Shown piece after piece: positions 1 to 10,996 of a DNA stretch of 64,000 bases. The stretch comes from Leptoclinus maculatus (taxonomy: Eukaryota > Chordata > Actinopteri > Perciformes > Stichaeidae), in the NCBI GenBank assembly GCA_032191485.1, contig JAVDOI010000004.1, positions 16,581,443 to 16,645,442 of the forward strand. The letters are read 5' to 3'. Position 1 is the first letter of the stretch, and each line of letters starts with the position of its first letter. A program made the translations under genes and the position numbers. The notes beneath the pieces were generated by a model that saw only the letters and a list, made by a program, of their open reading frames with translations, was not told where the DNA came from and did no database searches.

Positions 1-56
1 CTCCGGCGCGATTAGCGCAAATGGTGCGAATCACGCGAATGACCACAAATGGTCCC

Positions 57-104
57 GCGCGAGTGACGCGGCGCGAGTGACGCGGCGCGAGTGACGCGGC
101 GCGA
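57..104. repeat. 14-bp GC-rich tandem repeat in tdrd5 intron
   Basis: Three exact copies of GCGCGAGTGACGCG (57-70, 71-84, 85-98) are followed by a partial fourth. The sequence from position 1 carries looser relatives of the same GCGAAT/GCGAGT theme, so the array is probably the edge of a larger CpG-rich repeat that begins left of the window. It lies in the intron before the first tdrd5 exon seen here. Confidence 0.8.
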
Positions 105-180
105 ATTGGTGTCAACGCACCTTAACACTGCTGTGTAGCGGTCACCACTCTCACTTTACATTTGATCTGTCCTCCTGTAG

Positions 181-395
181 ATGTCTCCGATGTACGCTGC
201 CATTCAGGTGCATTGCAGCCCTGCGGTGCCCCCGGATGCCCTGCAGAGTCAACGTCTCAAACCACCGACACGCCATGGTGCTCGAGAGCTGGTAGAAGTC
301 CTGGTGGAACATGTGAATTCGCCTGGACATTTCTACATCAGCTTCAGCGAGAGTGAGGAGGCCCGCGCTTTGGAGGACATGATGATGGAGATGAG
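181..395 (+). CDS. tdrd5: tdrd5 exon: Tudor-flanking beta strands
   Basis: The acceptor TCCTCCTGTAG ends at 180 and the donor GTGGTG starts at 396. The codon frame starts at 181 and the exon ends with two bases of a split Arg codon, completed in the next exon (MEMR-RCY). It encodes the extended-Tudor entry strand ending EDMMMEMR. The ATG at 181 is only the first codon of this internal exon, not the gene start. Confidence 0.85.
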
Positions 396-2551
396 GTGGT
401 GGACACGCTAGTGGCAGCTTACTCAAATGATAATGTACTCACACATTCCTGTGCTTATTGCAAAGTAGGGGTCCTCTTTGGAATTGCAGTATAGTCATTA
501 ATATAATACATAATGTATTTACCATTTCATCATGCCTGGCACTCTCTCTATGTCGAATGATATCACTCTATCTGATGGGCAGTTCAAATATCTGTATTTT
601 CCGAGTGGGGTTCATCATAACATGGAACAAAATAGTCATTTAGCTTGACCAAGGAATAATAAATATATGTGTACAAGTTTGAAATGTAGCCCCCCAAATT
701 TAGTTCCTCTTGAGGCATGGCAGTAAGTAAAGAAATAAGGGGAAAGAAGCTGAATAACATACCGAACACCTATCCCTGTTATTCGGTGGGGTTTAGAACG
801 TGCCGAGCAACCTGCTTATTGGCTGGGGCTTACAGCCCTACATGAGGTCCAAATGCTCTTTGCTGATGCCCAGAAGAGACCCGAACACAGCAAATAAGAG
901 GACAACTGGTAGACTAGGTCCAACAATGTTCTGAATTGTCAGAAGAAAATGGCATAAAACCAAACACTGACAGCAGCTGTACGGTTGAAGGACTGTTTTT
1001 TTAAATCACAAAACTTCGCTGTAAAACATCACAAAATGTATGCAACACTGCTCAACATAAACTTTTTACATTTCAAGCTTCCTGATGCCTCTATATGAAC
1101 AATGACACCCTGTGTCTTCTGTCGCCTCTAGACGATGTTACACCTGTCCCGAGGTGTCGGAGCGTTACCGCCTCCCTGAGCGATTTGTCCGACCAGGTCA
1201 AGTCTGCTGTGTGTCACCCAAAGGAATGTGGTTCTACCGGGTAGTGATCCATCAGATCATCAGCCCCACTGAGGTCGAGGTGTACTACGTCGACTATGGT
1301 GACGTCATCACAGCACAGAGAGCCAACCTAATGTTCCTCAAGTAGGGACATCTCAACATTTAAGCACTTAAACAATCCAACTAGTACTACCACTACTGCT
1401 ACTCTGCTAATAAATATCTGCTGTGCTCTCTACTGTTCATCTCCATTTCTTCAGGTCTTGTTATTCAATTCTTCCGGCACACGCAGTTCCGTCTTCACTC
1501 GCTGGAATTAAACCCAGCACTGTAAGTCTGACAGCATATTTACTCATATGTGAGCTCTTCTCAGTACCACAGTGGTCATCTGTACTATAGACGGTGTTGG
1601 ATTTATATGTATACTATATACTTGCCTTTGATTTGGTTATTTATAATACTCAACATTAGTGTTGAGTATTTTACGTGGCCCCTCCCACAGCGTCATGATT
1701 ATTTTTGTTCAAATGTTCCATAAGAAAGTAATACAAGCACAAAACAATGGTTGGGTGCTATATTGTTGTAAAAAAAGTAAGTAGTGTGTAATTGTTTTAT
1801 ACTTTCATCTTTTCAAAGTCAAACTGTCACGCTGCAGACAGAATGTTCTGTTACATGGAGTTTTAGGAGTAAGAGTGTTGTGGTTTGCCTCTTTGCAGGG
1901 CAGCTGGACTGCTGAGGCCGTGGCTTCTTTCCAGAAGCTGTGCTCCGATCGCTCCCTGGTGGGCGCTTTGGATTGTTACTCTGGAGATGTGCTTCAGCTC
2001 TACCTGTGTGACACACATACTGATAAGGACATCTACATCCACACTGTCCTGCAGAGCCAGGGCCACGGGACAGCCTGCAGCCCTACGGCCAGTGCAGCGG
2101 TAAACAGAAATATCAGTCTTTGAAAATATATTAGATACATGCATGTACACCTCACATGTCTATGTACAGTATGTAGTTAATCCACTGTACTAAATATACT
2201 AACGTATGTACCTGGTAATAATGAATGGCATCATCAATACTATTGATGCAGGTCAGTTATAAGTTCATTCCTGACTACACAACATGGTTTATGTGACCAT
2301 GATACGAGTACTGAAATACTGTTTATTTATGTCGATATATATTCAAACCTGATCCATACACCCACTTGTAAATATGTTGTGCTTTGTATTTCCTTTTTGT
2401 TTCTTTAGCGGTGTGTCCATGTCTGCCCAGTGAGTCTCTACCTGGGGGTGGGAATGGTTAACCTGCCAGAAGTAGAAGAGGTAGTCACTTTTTCACCAAA
2501 GCAAGCAAACATGCTTGAACAGTCCATGTCAGCTTCACCGAAGGTATGCCC

Positions 2552-2589
<38 letters not shown>

Positions 2590-3315
2590 GTGTTTTAATC
2601 TTACCCTTACCTTAAACCAAGACTTCACCATAAAATGCAATGAGATATGTCATGGGGACTTGCATTTTGTCGCCACAATGAAGGCAAGTCCCTACAGTGT
2701 GAATGTGAAGTCAGATGTATGTCCCCACAAGATGGGTAAAATACGCCCAGACACACACGCACAAACAATCACACACACGAGTAGTTGTGTTTTCATGACT
2801 TTTGGGACATTACATTGTCTTACATTAATTTCCTGGTGAACCGTACCCAGCCTAATACTAACCCTAACCTAAACCGAAATCTAATCGTACCCTTACCTTA
2901 CACCAAGAATTCACCATAAAATGTAAGGATTTATGTAATGGGGAATTGCATAAAGAAGGCAAGTCCCCATAGTGTGACTGTGAATTCAGATTTATGTCCC
3001 CACAAGACCAGTAAAACACAGCCACAAACACATCTAGCTTTAGCTGTTGTTTGTAAAAAATCTTTGAGGTTGCAGTACAGCCAAACTAAACAATAGTTTA
3101 CTGAGTTACTTGGATTATTTGTGGTGGATTTGCAGCTTTATGTCTCAATTGTTTTCTTATCTATGAGTGCACTCTCTTTGTCTCTTCTCTTCCTCCCCCT
3201 CTCACTTCCTTTTTCTCACCCAATCCTTTAATGTTGCTGTAAAGCTTTTATTCTCCGCTGTCCATAGCTCTTATCCTACCAGCCATACTGTCACTCCCGC
3301 AGGCACACTGCAGCA

Positions 3316-3378
<63 letters not shown>

Positions 3379-6300
3379 GTCAGTGTACACACTCACATCC
3401 TCTTGCTGAATGCCCCTTAATGTATAGTCACACTGTTGAGAAGGTCACAGCTTGTTGTCGGCCAATAAATCAGATGACAGCCAATCAGTGGGCTGTTTGA
3501 TATTGGATTACAAGATTGCGTCCATCTGATGTTAATGAGTGGATAGTTGTAAACTGAACATATAGCAAAGGAAATTTTACAGCGTCATTGTCGATGACTG
3601 CAAAACACCAGTTATTCTGCTTATTGTTGAATTTATTTGCATATTAATTCAAAGTTGGTGATAAAATGATTCAACCAGACAATAAGATGAATAGTGGCAG
3701 AACAAAGAAATGATAAAGGCAACAAACTGAACGAGGCAACAGAAACCCCCTGTTGACCAGTTACAACAATACTCAAACCGCTTTTGAATGATGCTTGTTT
3801 GCTGTGGCGTTTGGGAGAGTTTAGTTTCACATAGTTTCCTATTGTTTTAGTGATACTCTTCTTAGATAGTCAAGTTATTCATTTCCCACTACTTCTGATG
3901 TGAGATAATAGAAAGGTTACTCAGATCCTTTGCGCTTCTCTAAAATAACCCAAATCTTCTGCAATCCAATCTTTTTTGTAACGGACATTACAACATGGTG
4001 CCCACTGCCCTGAATAAGTACTCTGTGAGCCATTAATCACCTTCACCTGCTACGTCTGACAGACCATCACAGTATCTCCTCTATACTTTACTATAGATGA
4101 AGGTCTAACTAGTACCTTCATTGAAAATGTGACCTTTGCAGTGCCACAATGTGCCTCTTATCCCAGAAGGTTATGGTTTAATTTAATTCATTTGAATAAT
4201 GTTGTTTTCCTCTGATGGGAATGGAGGCAGCCATTTCAGGAAACCTTGCCGTTGTTTGCACAATATCCGAGTTAACATTGTCATAAATCTGTAGCAATAA
4301 ATGAACAGCTTCTATGCAAGCTACAGTAACAGTAAGGGGCCTTTTTATGTTCACATATGCAATGCCACCAGCTGAAATGACTTACAATCATATTGCCTAG
4401 TGTGCAATATAAGCTACGGTTACAGGATATAGTGTGTGTTGGTTTATGAAAAAATGAATCAACGTGCACTAACTACAGCTAAAGATCACTGGACAGTTAC
4501 ATATGTTAATGAAATGTGAATCTGAAGGAAACAGGAACTGTCTTTATGTCTCAGGTTGATGACGAAGAGCTGCCCAGCCTGGAGTTGATTGAGGACAATG
4601 AGGTCAGCCCCCATGTCCAGTTATGACCACGTCCACACCACCACTGCCTTCATTATGTCTTTACCAAACTGAGCTGCTTTGAGTTTCACCATCTGGTTAT
4701 TGCATTGATTCTTAACTTACTTGTATAATACAACTCAAGTTATTGTATTTTTAATTGCTGGTTCACACTGCAATCAGCCAAAGTCAACGAAGGATGAGAA
4801 ACACAGATGGTGTTGTTTGTCTGTATGTGGATGAAAAGATTTGTTTAACAAAACCCAAAGCCTGAACTAACGGTACTAAATTCTTGTTTATTGCTGTGCG
4901 TTGTTCAGGCTATGGACGCCAACCCCTTCAATGATCAAACCTTCAGCTACAGTGAAATAAATTGTGCCTCGACCAACACATCGCCTCCCACCAACCCTTC
5001 CTGTCCGACCCCGAGCCCTCTCGCCCCTCCAGATTTGATCCAGACCCAGACGACACCAGCTCATTGTAAAGCTGATCTTAAAGTGAGAAGACCTAAGTTG
5101 GTTTTATGGGCGCAAAATCGCTGTGGATTTATGTTTTTTTGTAAAGCACTTTAAAAACAGAATAAATAAACTTAATTCTCTTCTCAGACACTGATCCTGA
5201 CTCCTCCACCAACTCCATCCAGCGTCACTCCCAGCCCCTGCTGTCCAACACCAAAAGAGGAGCAACACCAGCACAAAGTCTCTGCCCCCCCGTTGGTCAG
5301 GCCACCTCAGATTCTGAGGACCCTGAGCCTCCACACCCCTGACCTGGCCCAAATCCCTCACTACACTCGGGGTACATATACATCCATCTTTACTTTTTGA
5401 GAAAAGTACAATATGCACTGAAGTGCCCACGTGACCTAAAGAATCCAGGCTGCTAAAGTATGTCTGATTAAACGTGAAGCTATTTCAGCAAATATCATTT
5501 TCCCATGTGAATTAGTTCTTGAATGAGTCGGTGTCGGTGTTCTAGCCAGTAGAGTGGTCATAGATCAGAGAAGGAACTTCTGAAGCGCTAAGTTAAGCAA
5601 AATGCTTTACATCGTGAAACACATACATATTTTATTCTAACAAATCATCTCATTAAGTTTTAATCATTTGTAAGAGTAGTTGACGTTTCCTCAGAATTAT
5701 AGAAAGATAACATTGTGGAACAAAAGGCTAATGTACACACAAAGGCTTGTCCTTTCTATTGCACCCACACTCGTTTTTTAATAGGATTAAAAAATGACCT
5801 TTATTAACCTGCACATGTACACACAATGAGAGAGAGAGAGAGAGAAGCCTTCAATGAAATTAGACTGTGTCCACGGTTCCAGAGAGGACGTATTGATTTC
5901 CATCCTGCTGCTTGCAGTGGTGGATGTACCTGCACTGAGAACCTGACACTGATTCAATTAGACCTGTTACCAGATCTATTTGACCCAACAAGCTGCTTTC
6001 ATTGCATTGCATTTGTCCTGATATGGATACACTGCTGCTCCACCATGCCTCTGCTTGCGCAGTGTTAATGAAAGAATACAAAACAAAGTGGGAAAAGGCA
6101 GATTAATCTACAAATCGCTTTTCTGCACTGTAGCATTAGACATGCTTCACACATACAGATAAAAACACAAGATGGAAACAAGAATTAGTACATGACAGAT
6201 GAGATGATATGGCGTTGAGCATACATACAGACCGCACAATCTGCTGACGGTATCGTAGTTGGTAGAAATTCTTCCCCTTCGTTCGTACTTCTCTGTATTT

Positions 6301-7260
6301 TGTTTCCCAGCATGACCTGAGACTTGTATGCTGGCTTCCCTCAGAAACCTGACATTGCAGAAACTTGACTCAAACAATTGAGACAACCCACTCGCAAATG
6401 CTCAGTCTGCACTTGTCCCTTGTCTAGGTTCTCTTGCATCTCTTGATGCACCTACAGCTGAGTTTTGTCTGCTCGGCATATTTGTTACGTGTTAAAGGGT
6501 CAGTACTCGGCTCGTTGAGCTGCTCCTCGGAGAAAACCAAAGAAGAGAAGTGAAAGTGACTTCATTTATTTTAATTATGGAAGCATCTTGGCAGCTTAAT
6601 GAAGCAGCTGAGGGGAGCTGCTACAAGGACAACAGTTAGTAGCACAATAGCTGTGATACAAGAATACAATACTGAGTTATATACGCAGCTGATTTATCAC
6701 TTACAATATCAAGCATTTATTTATTGAACTCTTTATGGTGTAAATCACACATTACTTTGCTGGTTCAAATCACTTGGTCTCTCACATCACCACTCTGAGT
6801 CATTTGTACAACAGTAGTTTGAACGCATCACTGTTTGAGTGCTGCTTCAGTCTTCAGTCTTCAGTACGCTCAGTCTGTTCAGTAAAACTAGCTTATTGCA
6901 GCACTGCACATTAATAGCTCATTAGCCACTTATTTACGACTGACTTGTCAGATTATGATTGTGGCTGTTCTAAGTGAATCACAGCTGAGTTGACAACTTC
7001 AGTTTATTTAAAGTAAATCACTCCGTGTCTCTGTACACTTAACAAATCAGTTACAATGGAAAAAAACACAACTGTGCTCTCTTTCACCTACGATGATTCA
7101 GTGTATTGAGTTGACTTTGAAGATTTGTTTGTACTGAACTCTTTTAGTAATAGTTTCTTGGTATTCATTTAGTGTTCTGTTCTGTTGTGCAGGTGTACCA
7201 GTTTCTCCGTTTCACCTGCGAAACTCTGGCATCCTGTATCCTCTGTTTGGTGCCAGGTAG
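181..7260 (+). CDS. tdrd5: Tudor domain-containing protein 5, C-terminal part (9 exons)
   Basis: Joined exons 181-395, 1132-1341, 1455-1521, 1899-2099, 2409-2543, 4555-4602, 4909-5082, 5188-5371 and 7193-7260 total 1302 nt. They stay in one frame across every GT-AG junction and give 433 residues plus a stop. TDRD5 is a germ-granule protein of the piRNA pathway needed for retrotransposon silencing in male germ cells of mammals; its N-terminal LOTUS domains would lie left of the window. What identifies it is the extended Tudor module: VEVLVEHVNSPGHFYISFSE and DMMMEMR in the first exon, RLPERFVRPGQVCCV and VEVYYVDYGDV in the second (the DYG signature of Tudor beta strands), LPAHAVPSSLAGIKP in the third, and FQKLC, VGALD and CDTHTDKDIYIHTVL in the fourth, all aligning with mammalian TDRD5 as I remember it. 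Later exons form a low-complexity, Pro/Thr/Ser-rich tail as usual for the family. The family call is strong; the last exon rests on splice-site and frame logic. Confidence 0.88.
1132..1341 (+). CDS. tdrd5: tdrd5 exon: Tudor core
   Basis: The acceptor GTCGCCTCTAG ends at 1131 and the donor GTAGGG starts at 1342. It encodes the Tudor core: VSERYRLPERFVRPGQ, CCVSPKGMWFYRVVIH and VEVYYVDYGDV. Phases match at both ends, taking 1 base in and leaving 2 bases out (AA+G = Lys). Confidence 0.9.
1455..1521 (+). CDS. tdrd5: tdrd5 exon: short Tudor/SN-like linker
   Basis: A 67-nt exon between the acceptor TTTCTTCAG and the donor GTAAGT. It encodes SCYSILPAHAVPSSLAGIKP, the conserved segment that follows the Tudor barrel (LPA.A.P.SLA pattern). 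It ends in phase 0. It is too short to stand out as an open frame on its own. Confidence 0.85.
1899..2099 (+). CDS. tdrd5: tdrd5 exon: SN-like part of extended Tudor
   Basis: The acceptor CTCTTTGCAG ends at 1898 and the donor GTAAAC starts at 2100, giving 67 whole codons. It encodes SWTAEAVASFQKLCSDRSLV, then LYLCDTHTDKDIYIHTVLQ. The FQKLC, LCDT and DIYIH patterns match the staphylococcal-nuclease-like half of the TDRD5 extended Tudor domain. Confidence 0.88.
2409..2543 (+). CDS. tdrd5: tdrd5 exon: post-Tudor segment
   Basis: The acceptor TTTGTTTCTTTAG ends at 2408 and the donor GTATGC starts at 2544, giving 45 whole codons. It contains VSLYLGVGMVNLPEVEEVV, resembling the region after the extended Tudor domain. 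A (CA)n tract starts about ten bases into the following intron. Confidence 0.75.
2556..2586. repeat. (CA)n microsatellite at 5' splice site
   Basis: About 15 CA units begin 12 bases after the tdrd5 donor at 2544, well inside the span where RNA-binding proteins can influence that splice site. Confidence 0.95.
2587..3030. repeat. Two diverged copies of a dispersed GGGGACTT/CCCCACAAG repeat
   Basis: Two related blocks (about 2595-2770 and 2880-3030) share in the same order: CTTACCTTA...ACCAAGA, TTCACCATAAAATG, ATGGGGA, AAGGCAAGTCCC, TGTGA.TGTGAA.TCAGAT, TGTCCCCACAAGA and GTAAAA. A telomere-like stretch of CTAACC units separates them. I recognise this as a sequence common in teleost introns but cannot name its family. 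It fills most of the tdrd5 intron 2544-4554 together with the next microsatellite. Confidence 0.7.
3316..3376. repeat. (CA)n microsatellite
   Basis: An uninterrupted dinucleotide run of about 61 bases in a tdrd5 intron. Confidence 0.97.
4555..4602 (+). CDS. tdrd5: tdrd5 exon: acidic 16-codon micro-exon
   Basis: The acceptor TTTATGTCTCAG ends at 4554 and the donor GTCAGC (weak) starts at 4603. It encodes VDDEELPSLELIEDNE in phase 0 on both sides. The acidic LPSLE motif fits the short conserved C-terminal element of TDRD5. A skipped version would keep the frame. Confidence 0.7.
4909..5082 (+). CDS. tdrd5: tdrd5 exon: Pro/Thr/Ser-rich tail
   Basis: The acceptor GTTGTTCAG ends at 4908 and the donor GTGAGA starts at 5083, giving 58 whole codons. 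It begins AMDANPFNDQTFSYSEINC and continues as a Thr/Pro/Ser-rich disordered stretch. Confidence 0.75.
5188..5371 (+). CDS. tdrd5: tdrd5 exon: proline-rich tail
   Basis: The acceptor TTCTCTTCTCAG ends at 5187; the frame starts TLILTPPPTPSS and ends IPHYTRG with one base left over before the donor GTACAT at 5372. If that donor is not used, the frame runs a few codons further to a TGA at 5398-5400, giving an alternative short C-terminus. Confidence 0.7.
5828..5845. repeat. (GA)n microsatellite
   Basis: A short AG dinucleotide run in the last tdrd5 intron. Confidence 0.9.
7193..7260 (+). CDS. tdrd5: tdrd5 terminal coding exon
   Basis: The acceptor TCTGTTGTGCAG ends at 7192. One carried base plus GT gives Gly, then 21 codons (VPVSPFHLRN..., ending GILYPLFGAR) run to the TAG at 7258-7260. 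The frame is the one demanded by the previous exon. The hydrophobic/aromatic ending looks like a real conserved C-terminal patch, but homology here is inferred rather than recognised. Confidence 0.6.
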
Positions 7261-7920
7261 GTCGAGCCTCCGGCATCCAACCGCACCGCTTGAATGAGTC
7301 AAACCCCGAAGGAAGGAACATTCATTCCTTAATAACTACAACTGCTCACAAAATATTGTCACAGTTTTGGAATAATTTGGTCAGCGAGCACTTAAGTTAT
7401 TTACTGACTTGTAAAAAGTGAAAAAAGCAATTTTAGAAGAAGTTTGTTTTAATCTATTCTAGATAAGTTATAGTGTATGTTAAGCTCTGTTTATTAGTTT
7501 GGTATTCGAGTAATTGTAGCCCTTTCCTAACAGTTTTGTCTTGAAATACAGGAAAGTGATGGCTGTTCTTTTTTTTTTTAAATGTGAATACACTTGTGAA
7601 TGCTTTTTGTTTAAAAAAAAAAAAAAAAAAGAATGTTTTATTTGGGTGAAGAGTTTAATTTCTTTCTCAGAAGCCATCAATGTGTTAAATGGTTTAATTT
7701 CCTTATAAATACTAATATAGCTGTTGTGGGACAGGGTTAAAACATTTCAAAATACTGTTAAAATGAACATTACAAAGTCATGATGAATGTCAATTTATTT
7801 TGGAAAATAAATCTTATTTGATAGAATATTTTAGTTATAGTTTTACTTGTGTCACAAAAGGTTTGTGACAAACCTTTCGATCTTTGACCTTTTAATAAAA
7901 GACAATTTAAAAAAAGTGAA
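7261..7920 (+). other. tdrd5: Probable tdrd5 3' UTR with polyadenylation signals
   Basis: An AT-rich, gene-free stretch after the stop. Canonical AATAAA hexamers occur at 7806-7811 and 7894-7899. It contains a poly-A/T pair (about 7569 and 7612) that could fold. The cleavage site is not determined. Confidence 0.5.
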
Positions 7921-8541
7921 TTTAGAAAATGCTCCAGACAGTTTAGTGATGTCAGCATTCGTGGTCCAGTATTACTGCAGCTGTAGTTTCCTCATTCCTG
8001 GTTCTACTTACCGGTTAATGTGACAGGCAGTTATTCCTTACTTTGCCTCATCCTGCTGAGTCACTCTAACGTCCCTTGTTTTTGCAAACCTGTTTTCCTG
8101 CAACTGACTTGCGTGACTCTGCTTTCCCAACGAGGCAGCATGCGAACTGCAACACTTAAAAAAACGTGTCTCAGAGGGAATATGAATGAGAGAAGCGCGA
8201 TCAGCGCACGGGAACAATGAATAAAACAAAACAACGAGGAGACCGTCTCTAAACTCGGAGACGCTCAGTGCCGTCATACAAGTCGCTTTACTGAGCAGAG
8301 CTGACAGTTATGGAGCTAAAATGTGTTTGTGTTATTGAGCAGAGCCCACGGCACCTAATATAGATTTAAAGCCCCTTCACGGTTTCAAAGCCTACCTTCA
8401 TTTCATTTGACAACGTTTGTTTTTTTCTTCTGAAACCTATGTAGAGGCTGGAGCTTGCTTACCAAAATGTGCTCTGACTTATAAAGGAGGAGGCAGAATG
8501 TGGCGTCCTGCATCAGTGAAGAGCATTAGCCTATACACTGT

Positions 8542-8557
8542 ACACACACACACACAC
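8542..8557. repeat. (CA)n short microsatellite
   Basis: A short CA run in the interval between tdrd5 and fam163a. Confidence 0.85.
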
Positions 8558-8781
8558 TTCCTGTACAGTGACACTGTAAAACACACATTTACATACAGAA
8601 ATTATACATACACACCTGTCTTTTTTTGTAATACAAACGATCTCTAATTTGCACACACACACAGAATAACAATGTTTTGTAAGTCCATTATACATTCTCA
8701 ACTTATCCTGATTTTTAAGCAGACATACAACGGCAGCATCCACATAAACATTGTGAGGCAGTGCATGATACGAGCGCCATT

Positions 8782-8810
8782 AGAGAGAGAGAGAGAGAGA
8801 GTGTGTGTGT
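8782..8810. repeat. (GA)n(GT)n compound microsatellite
   Basis: GA units to 8801 run directly into GT units, then a GGGA-rich tail. Confidence 0.9.
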
Positions 8811-9499
8811 GGAGGGAGGGTGAGGGTTGGTAAGGCAGATGCGCACGTAAACCTTATTAAGGATGAGAGTAATGTAGTTGCTGCTGAATTAGCAGCCAAC
8901 AGCAGCAGAGCATCAGTGTGCTAAATGAAGCATGAAGATCTGATGGCTTTGAGTTACAGTCGAGACCCTGAACCAGACTGTCGGAGGAAGACTGCTTTTG
9001 TTTCACAGGGTTTTTTTGTTTGCTGAATAGCTGAGTATGACAGGTACTATTAATCATCTGGATATTTTGTCTCCCCTGTTTTACATTTACATCCATAAGT
9101 CGGGCATTTGGTTGATGACAGAGCAGCTTTGTTGAAAGTAGCCTTCAGTGTGTCAGCGGGTAGAGAGAGCAGTTGTTGGAAGGGATTAGACCGACGTAGT
9201 GCACAGCTAACTGGGAATCAGTACTTGGAACATTTACACATGCACCACATGTATAATACAAATTTCAAGTGTTTGCACCAATGAATATTTATTCATCTGG
9301 AAAGAAACCCGGAATGTCGCAGCACAGGACTTGTAACTCGTTAGGGACCCGACCCTTAGATTGGGAACCACAGGACTAAACCAGCTAAATGTATGAAGTT
9401 TAGTCCAGTGGTTAACAATAGCTCCACTTCAACCAGAACAGTAAAATGTTACTTTGACATGAATAAAAGGTTATTACTCATCAGACTCTAGGGCCATTT

Positions 9500-9625
9500 C
9501 TCTGCAGAACTACTTAAAAGTACTTTTACTTTTGATACCTTTCTTTTCGCTGATAATACTTTTTGACTTTTACTGATTTTACATGGTATTTTAACATTGT
9601 GGTATTGGTATTTTTTGTTGTCCCT
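9500..9625. repeat. Dispersed 'acttttactttgat' teleost repeat, reverse orientation
   Basis: Motifs AGTACTTTTACTTTTGATAC, GCTGATAATACTTTTTGACT and GTGGTATTGGTA follow the order of a repeat very common in percomorphs. A copy in the opposite orientation lies at 42650-42945. The assignment is by memory of the sequence style; the family name is unknown to me. Confidence 0.5.
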
Positions 9626-9784
9626 GTCTTTATGGAAATGTGGTTAGAATCATATGCTCAACTTATGCTGTTAGTGTCTTTTCTCCGAGTTGTTTCTTTC
9701 CCACACCCATTAGAAAAATAAACAAAACATCTGAAGATAAAGTATATTTTTTGACATTGATCGTAAAAGATCTCAAAGGATATT

Positions 9785-9885
9785 GTTATTAAGGATACTC
9801 GGATCGATCGGCAGCAGATCGTTCTCGGCCGATACATATGTTCTAAATAGTTTGATCGGTGGTCTCTATAAAGGCCGATCAAATG
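9785..9885. mobile_element. GATCGG-rich DNA transposon fragment
   Basis: Repeated GATCGG/CCGATC motifs (ACTCGGATCGATCGG, CTCGGCCGATACAT, TTTGATCGGT, AAGGCCGATCAAATGCCG) resemble a decayed non-autonomous DNA element seen in teleosts. No clear ends or duplication were found. Confidence 0.4.
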
Positions 9886-10323
9886 CCGCAAAATAGACAA
9901 TTTCTCTACGTGCAGCTAAAATGGCTTAAACCGTAGTTGTGTCTCTGTGAGAGAGTGGAATATTTTGCACACGTTGATAGTTGATACACATGATACTTTC
10001 TCATCTCTCAATTTTAATACTCGATATACAATGTTGTTAAGAATAGTTAAATTAATAAATAATGCTGCACGAGTCCTTCAACCAGACCCTGTGATCGGTG
10101 ACAAGTAACGGGCGATACTGCTCCCACTTTCAGGTGATTGGCCCCAAAAGTCCTGATTGGAGCCCACTTCATTGTTGGTTTTGTCTTTTGGAAAGGCAGT
10201 GTCAGTTGAGGAATACAAAGGACAGAAATGTCATATCTCAGATGGCCAGTAGACATTTTTTTCTCTCTGTTCTCCGGTCTCTTCTTTTGTCTGCTTTTTC
10301 GTGAGTGATTCTGGATGTTAATG

Positions 10324-10370
10324 CGTGTGTGTGTGTGTGTGTGCGTGTGTGTGTGCGTGTGTGTGTGTGT
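10324..10370. repeat. (GT)n microsatellite
   Basis: A TG run interrupted by three GCGT variants. Confidence 0.93.
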
Positions 10371-10591
10371 CCACGTGTGCCTTCTTTATAAGGTGTGTAG
10401 TGTTTGAGGAGGTTTATGTGTGAGTAGCCGTGTGCGTGTGGAAACGAGGGTGTACGAAGTCACACTCATCCACTGAGAGATAATTTCTAGAAAAGAGGCG
10501 CCTTTATTTTTATCCCTGTGTCAAAATTCTTATCTGCTGTATTAATGTGAAGACAATTCTCCTGCTAATCCCTCAGGCCTCTAGTTCTGCT

Positions 10592-10618
10592 ACACACACA
10601 CACACACACACACACACA
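10592..10618. repeat. (CA)n microsatellite
   Basis: An uninterrupted run of about 27 bases. Confidence 0.95.
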
Positions 10619-10874
10619 TATCGGTAGAACCAGCACCCCTAATGAAGCCTTTCCTCTCAACACATTGGATTTATATGTCACGCTTAGTTACAGTAACAAT
10701 TTTCTTTTTCCTTCTACTAACTCCAAACAGCACTTTAATCAGCACTACGTGTGCAAGGGTTGGTCTTGTTGATATACTGTTTGTATTGTCAAGGTAACAT
10801 TTTTGTGTCACTCTTAATCCGCAGAATACTCCAAAAGGGCTTCACAGGTCAATATCAGGAACAACAACATCCTG

Positions 10875-10996
10875 CTTTACCTTTAAAGACATTTTGAGAA
10901 ATGTGCTCGTTCTTTTTCTTGCCAAGTGTTTGAAAAGACCAACACCGCTCTGATCAAACAGCTAGCCTCCGTTTAAAGCTCACTAATGAACACTTT
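10875..10996 (+). mobile_element. Decayed 'acattttgggaaatacgct' teleost repeat
   Basis: The order GACATTTTGAGAAATGTGCT, TTTCTTGCCAAGTGTT, GACCAACACCGCTCT, CAAACAGCTAGCCT and AAAGCTCACTAATGAACAC follows a widespread percomorph element as I remember it. A second fragment lies near 17205. Confidence 0.5.

Noticed and set aside
181..183. ATG at the first exon as the start of tdrd5
   Set aside because: It directly follows a consensus acceptor and the encoded segment aligns with the middle of TDRD5, so the true start is left of the window.
2546..2839. Frames with HTHTHT runs (also near 3167, 34666, 40177, 63187)
   Set aside because: They are translations of CA/GT microsatellites.
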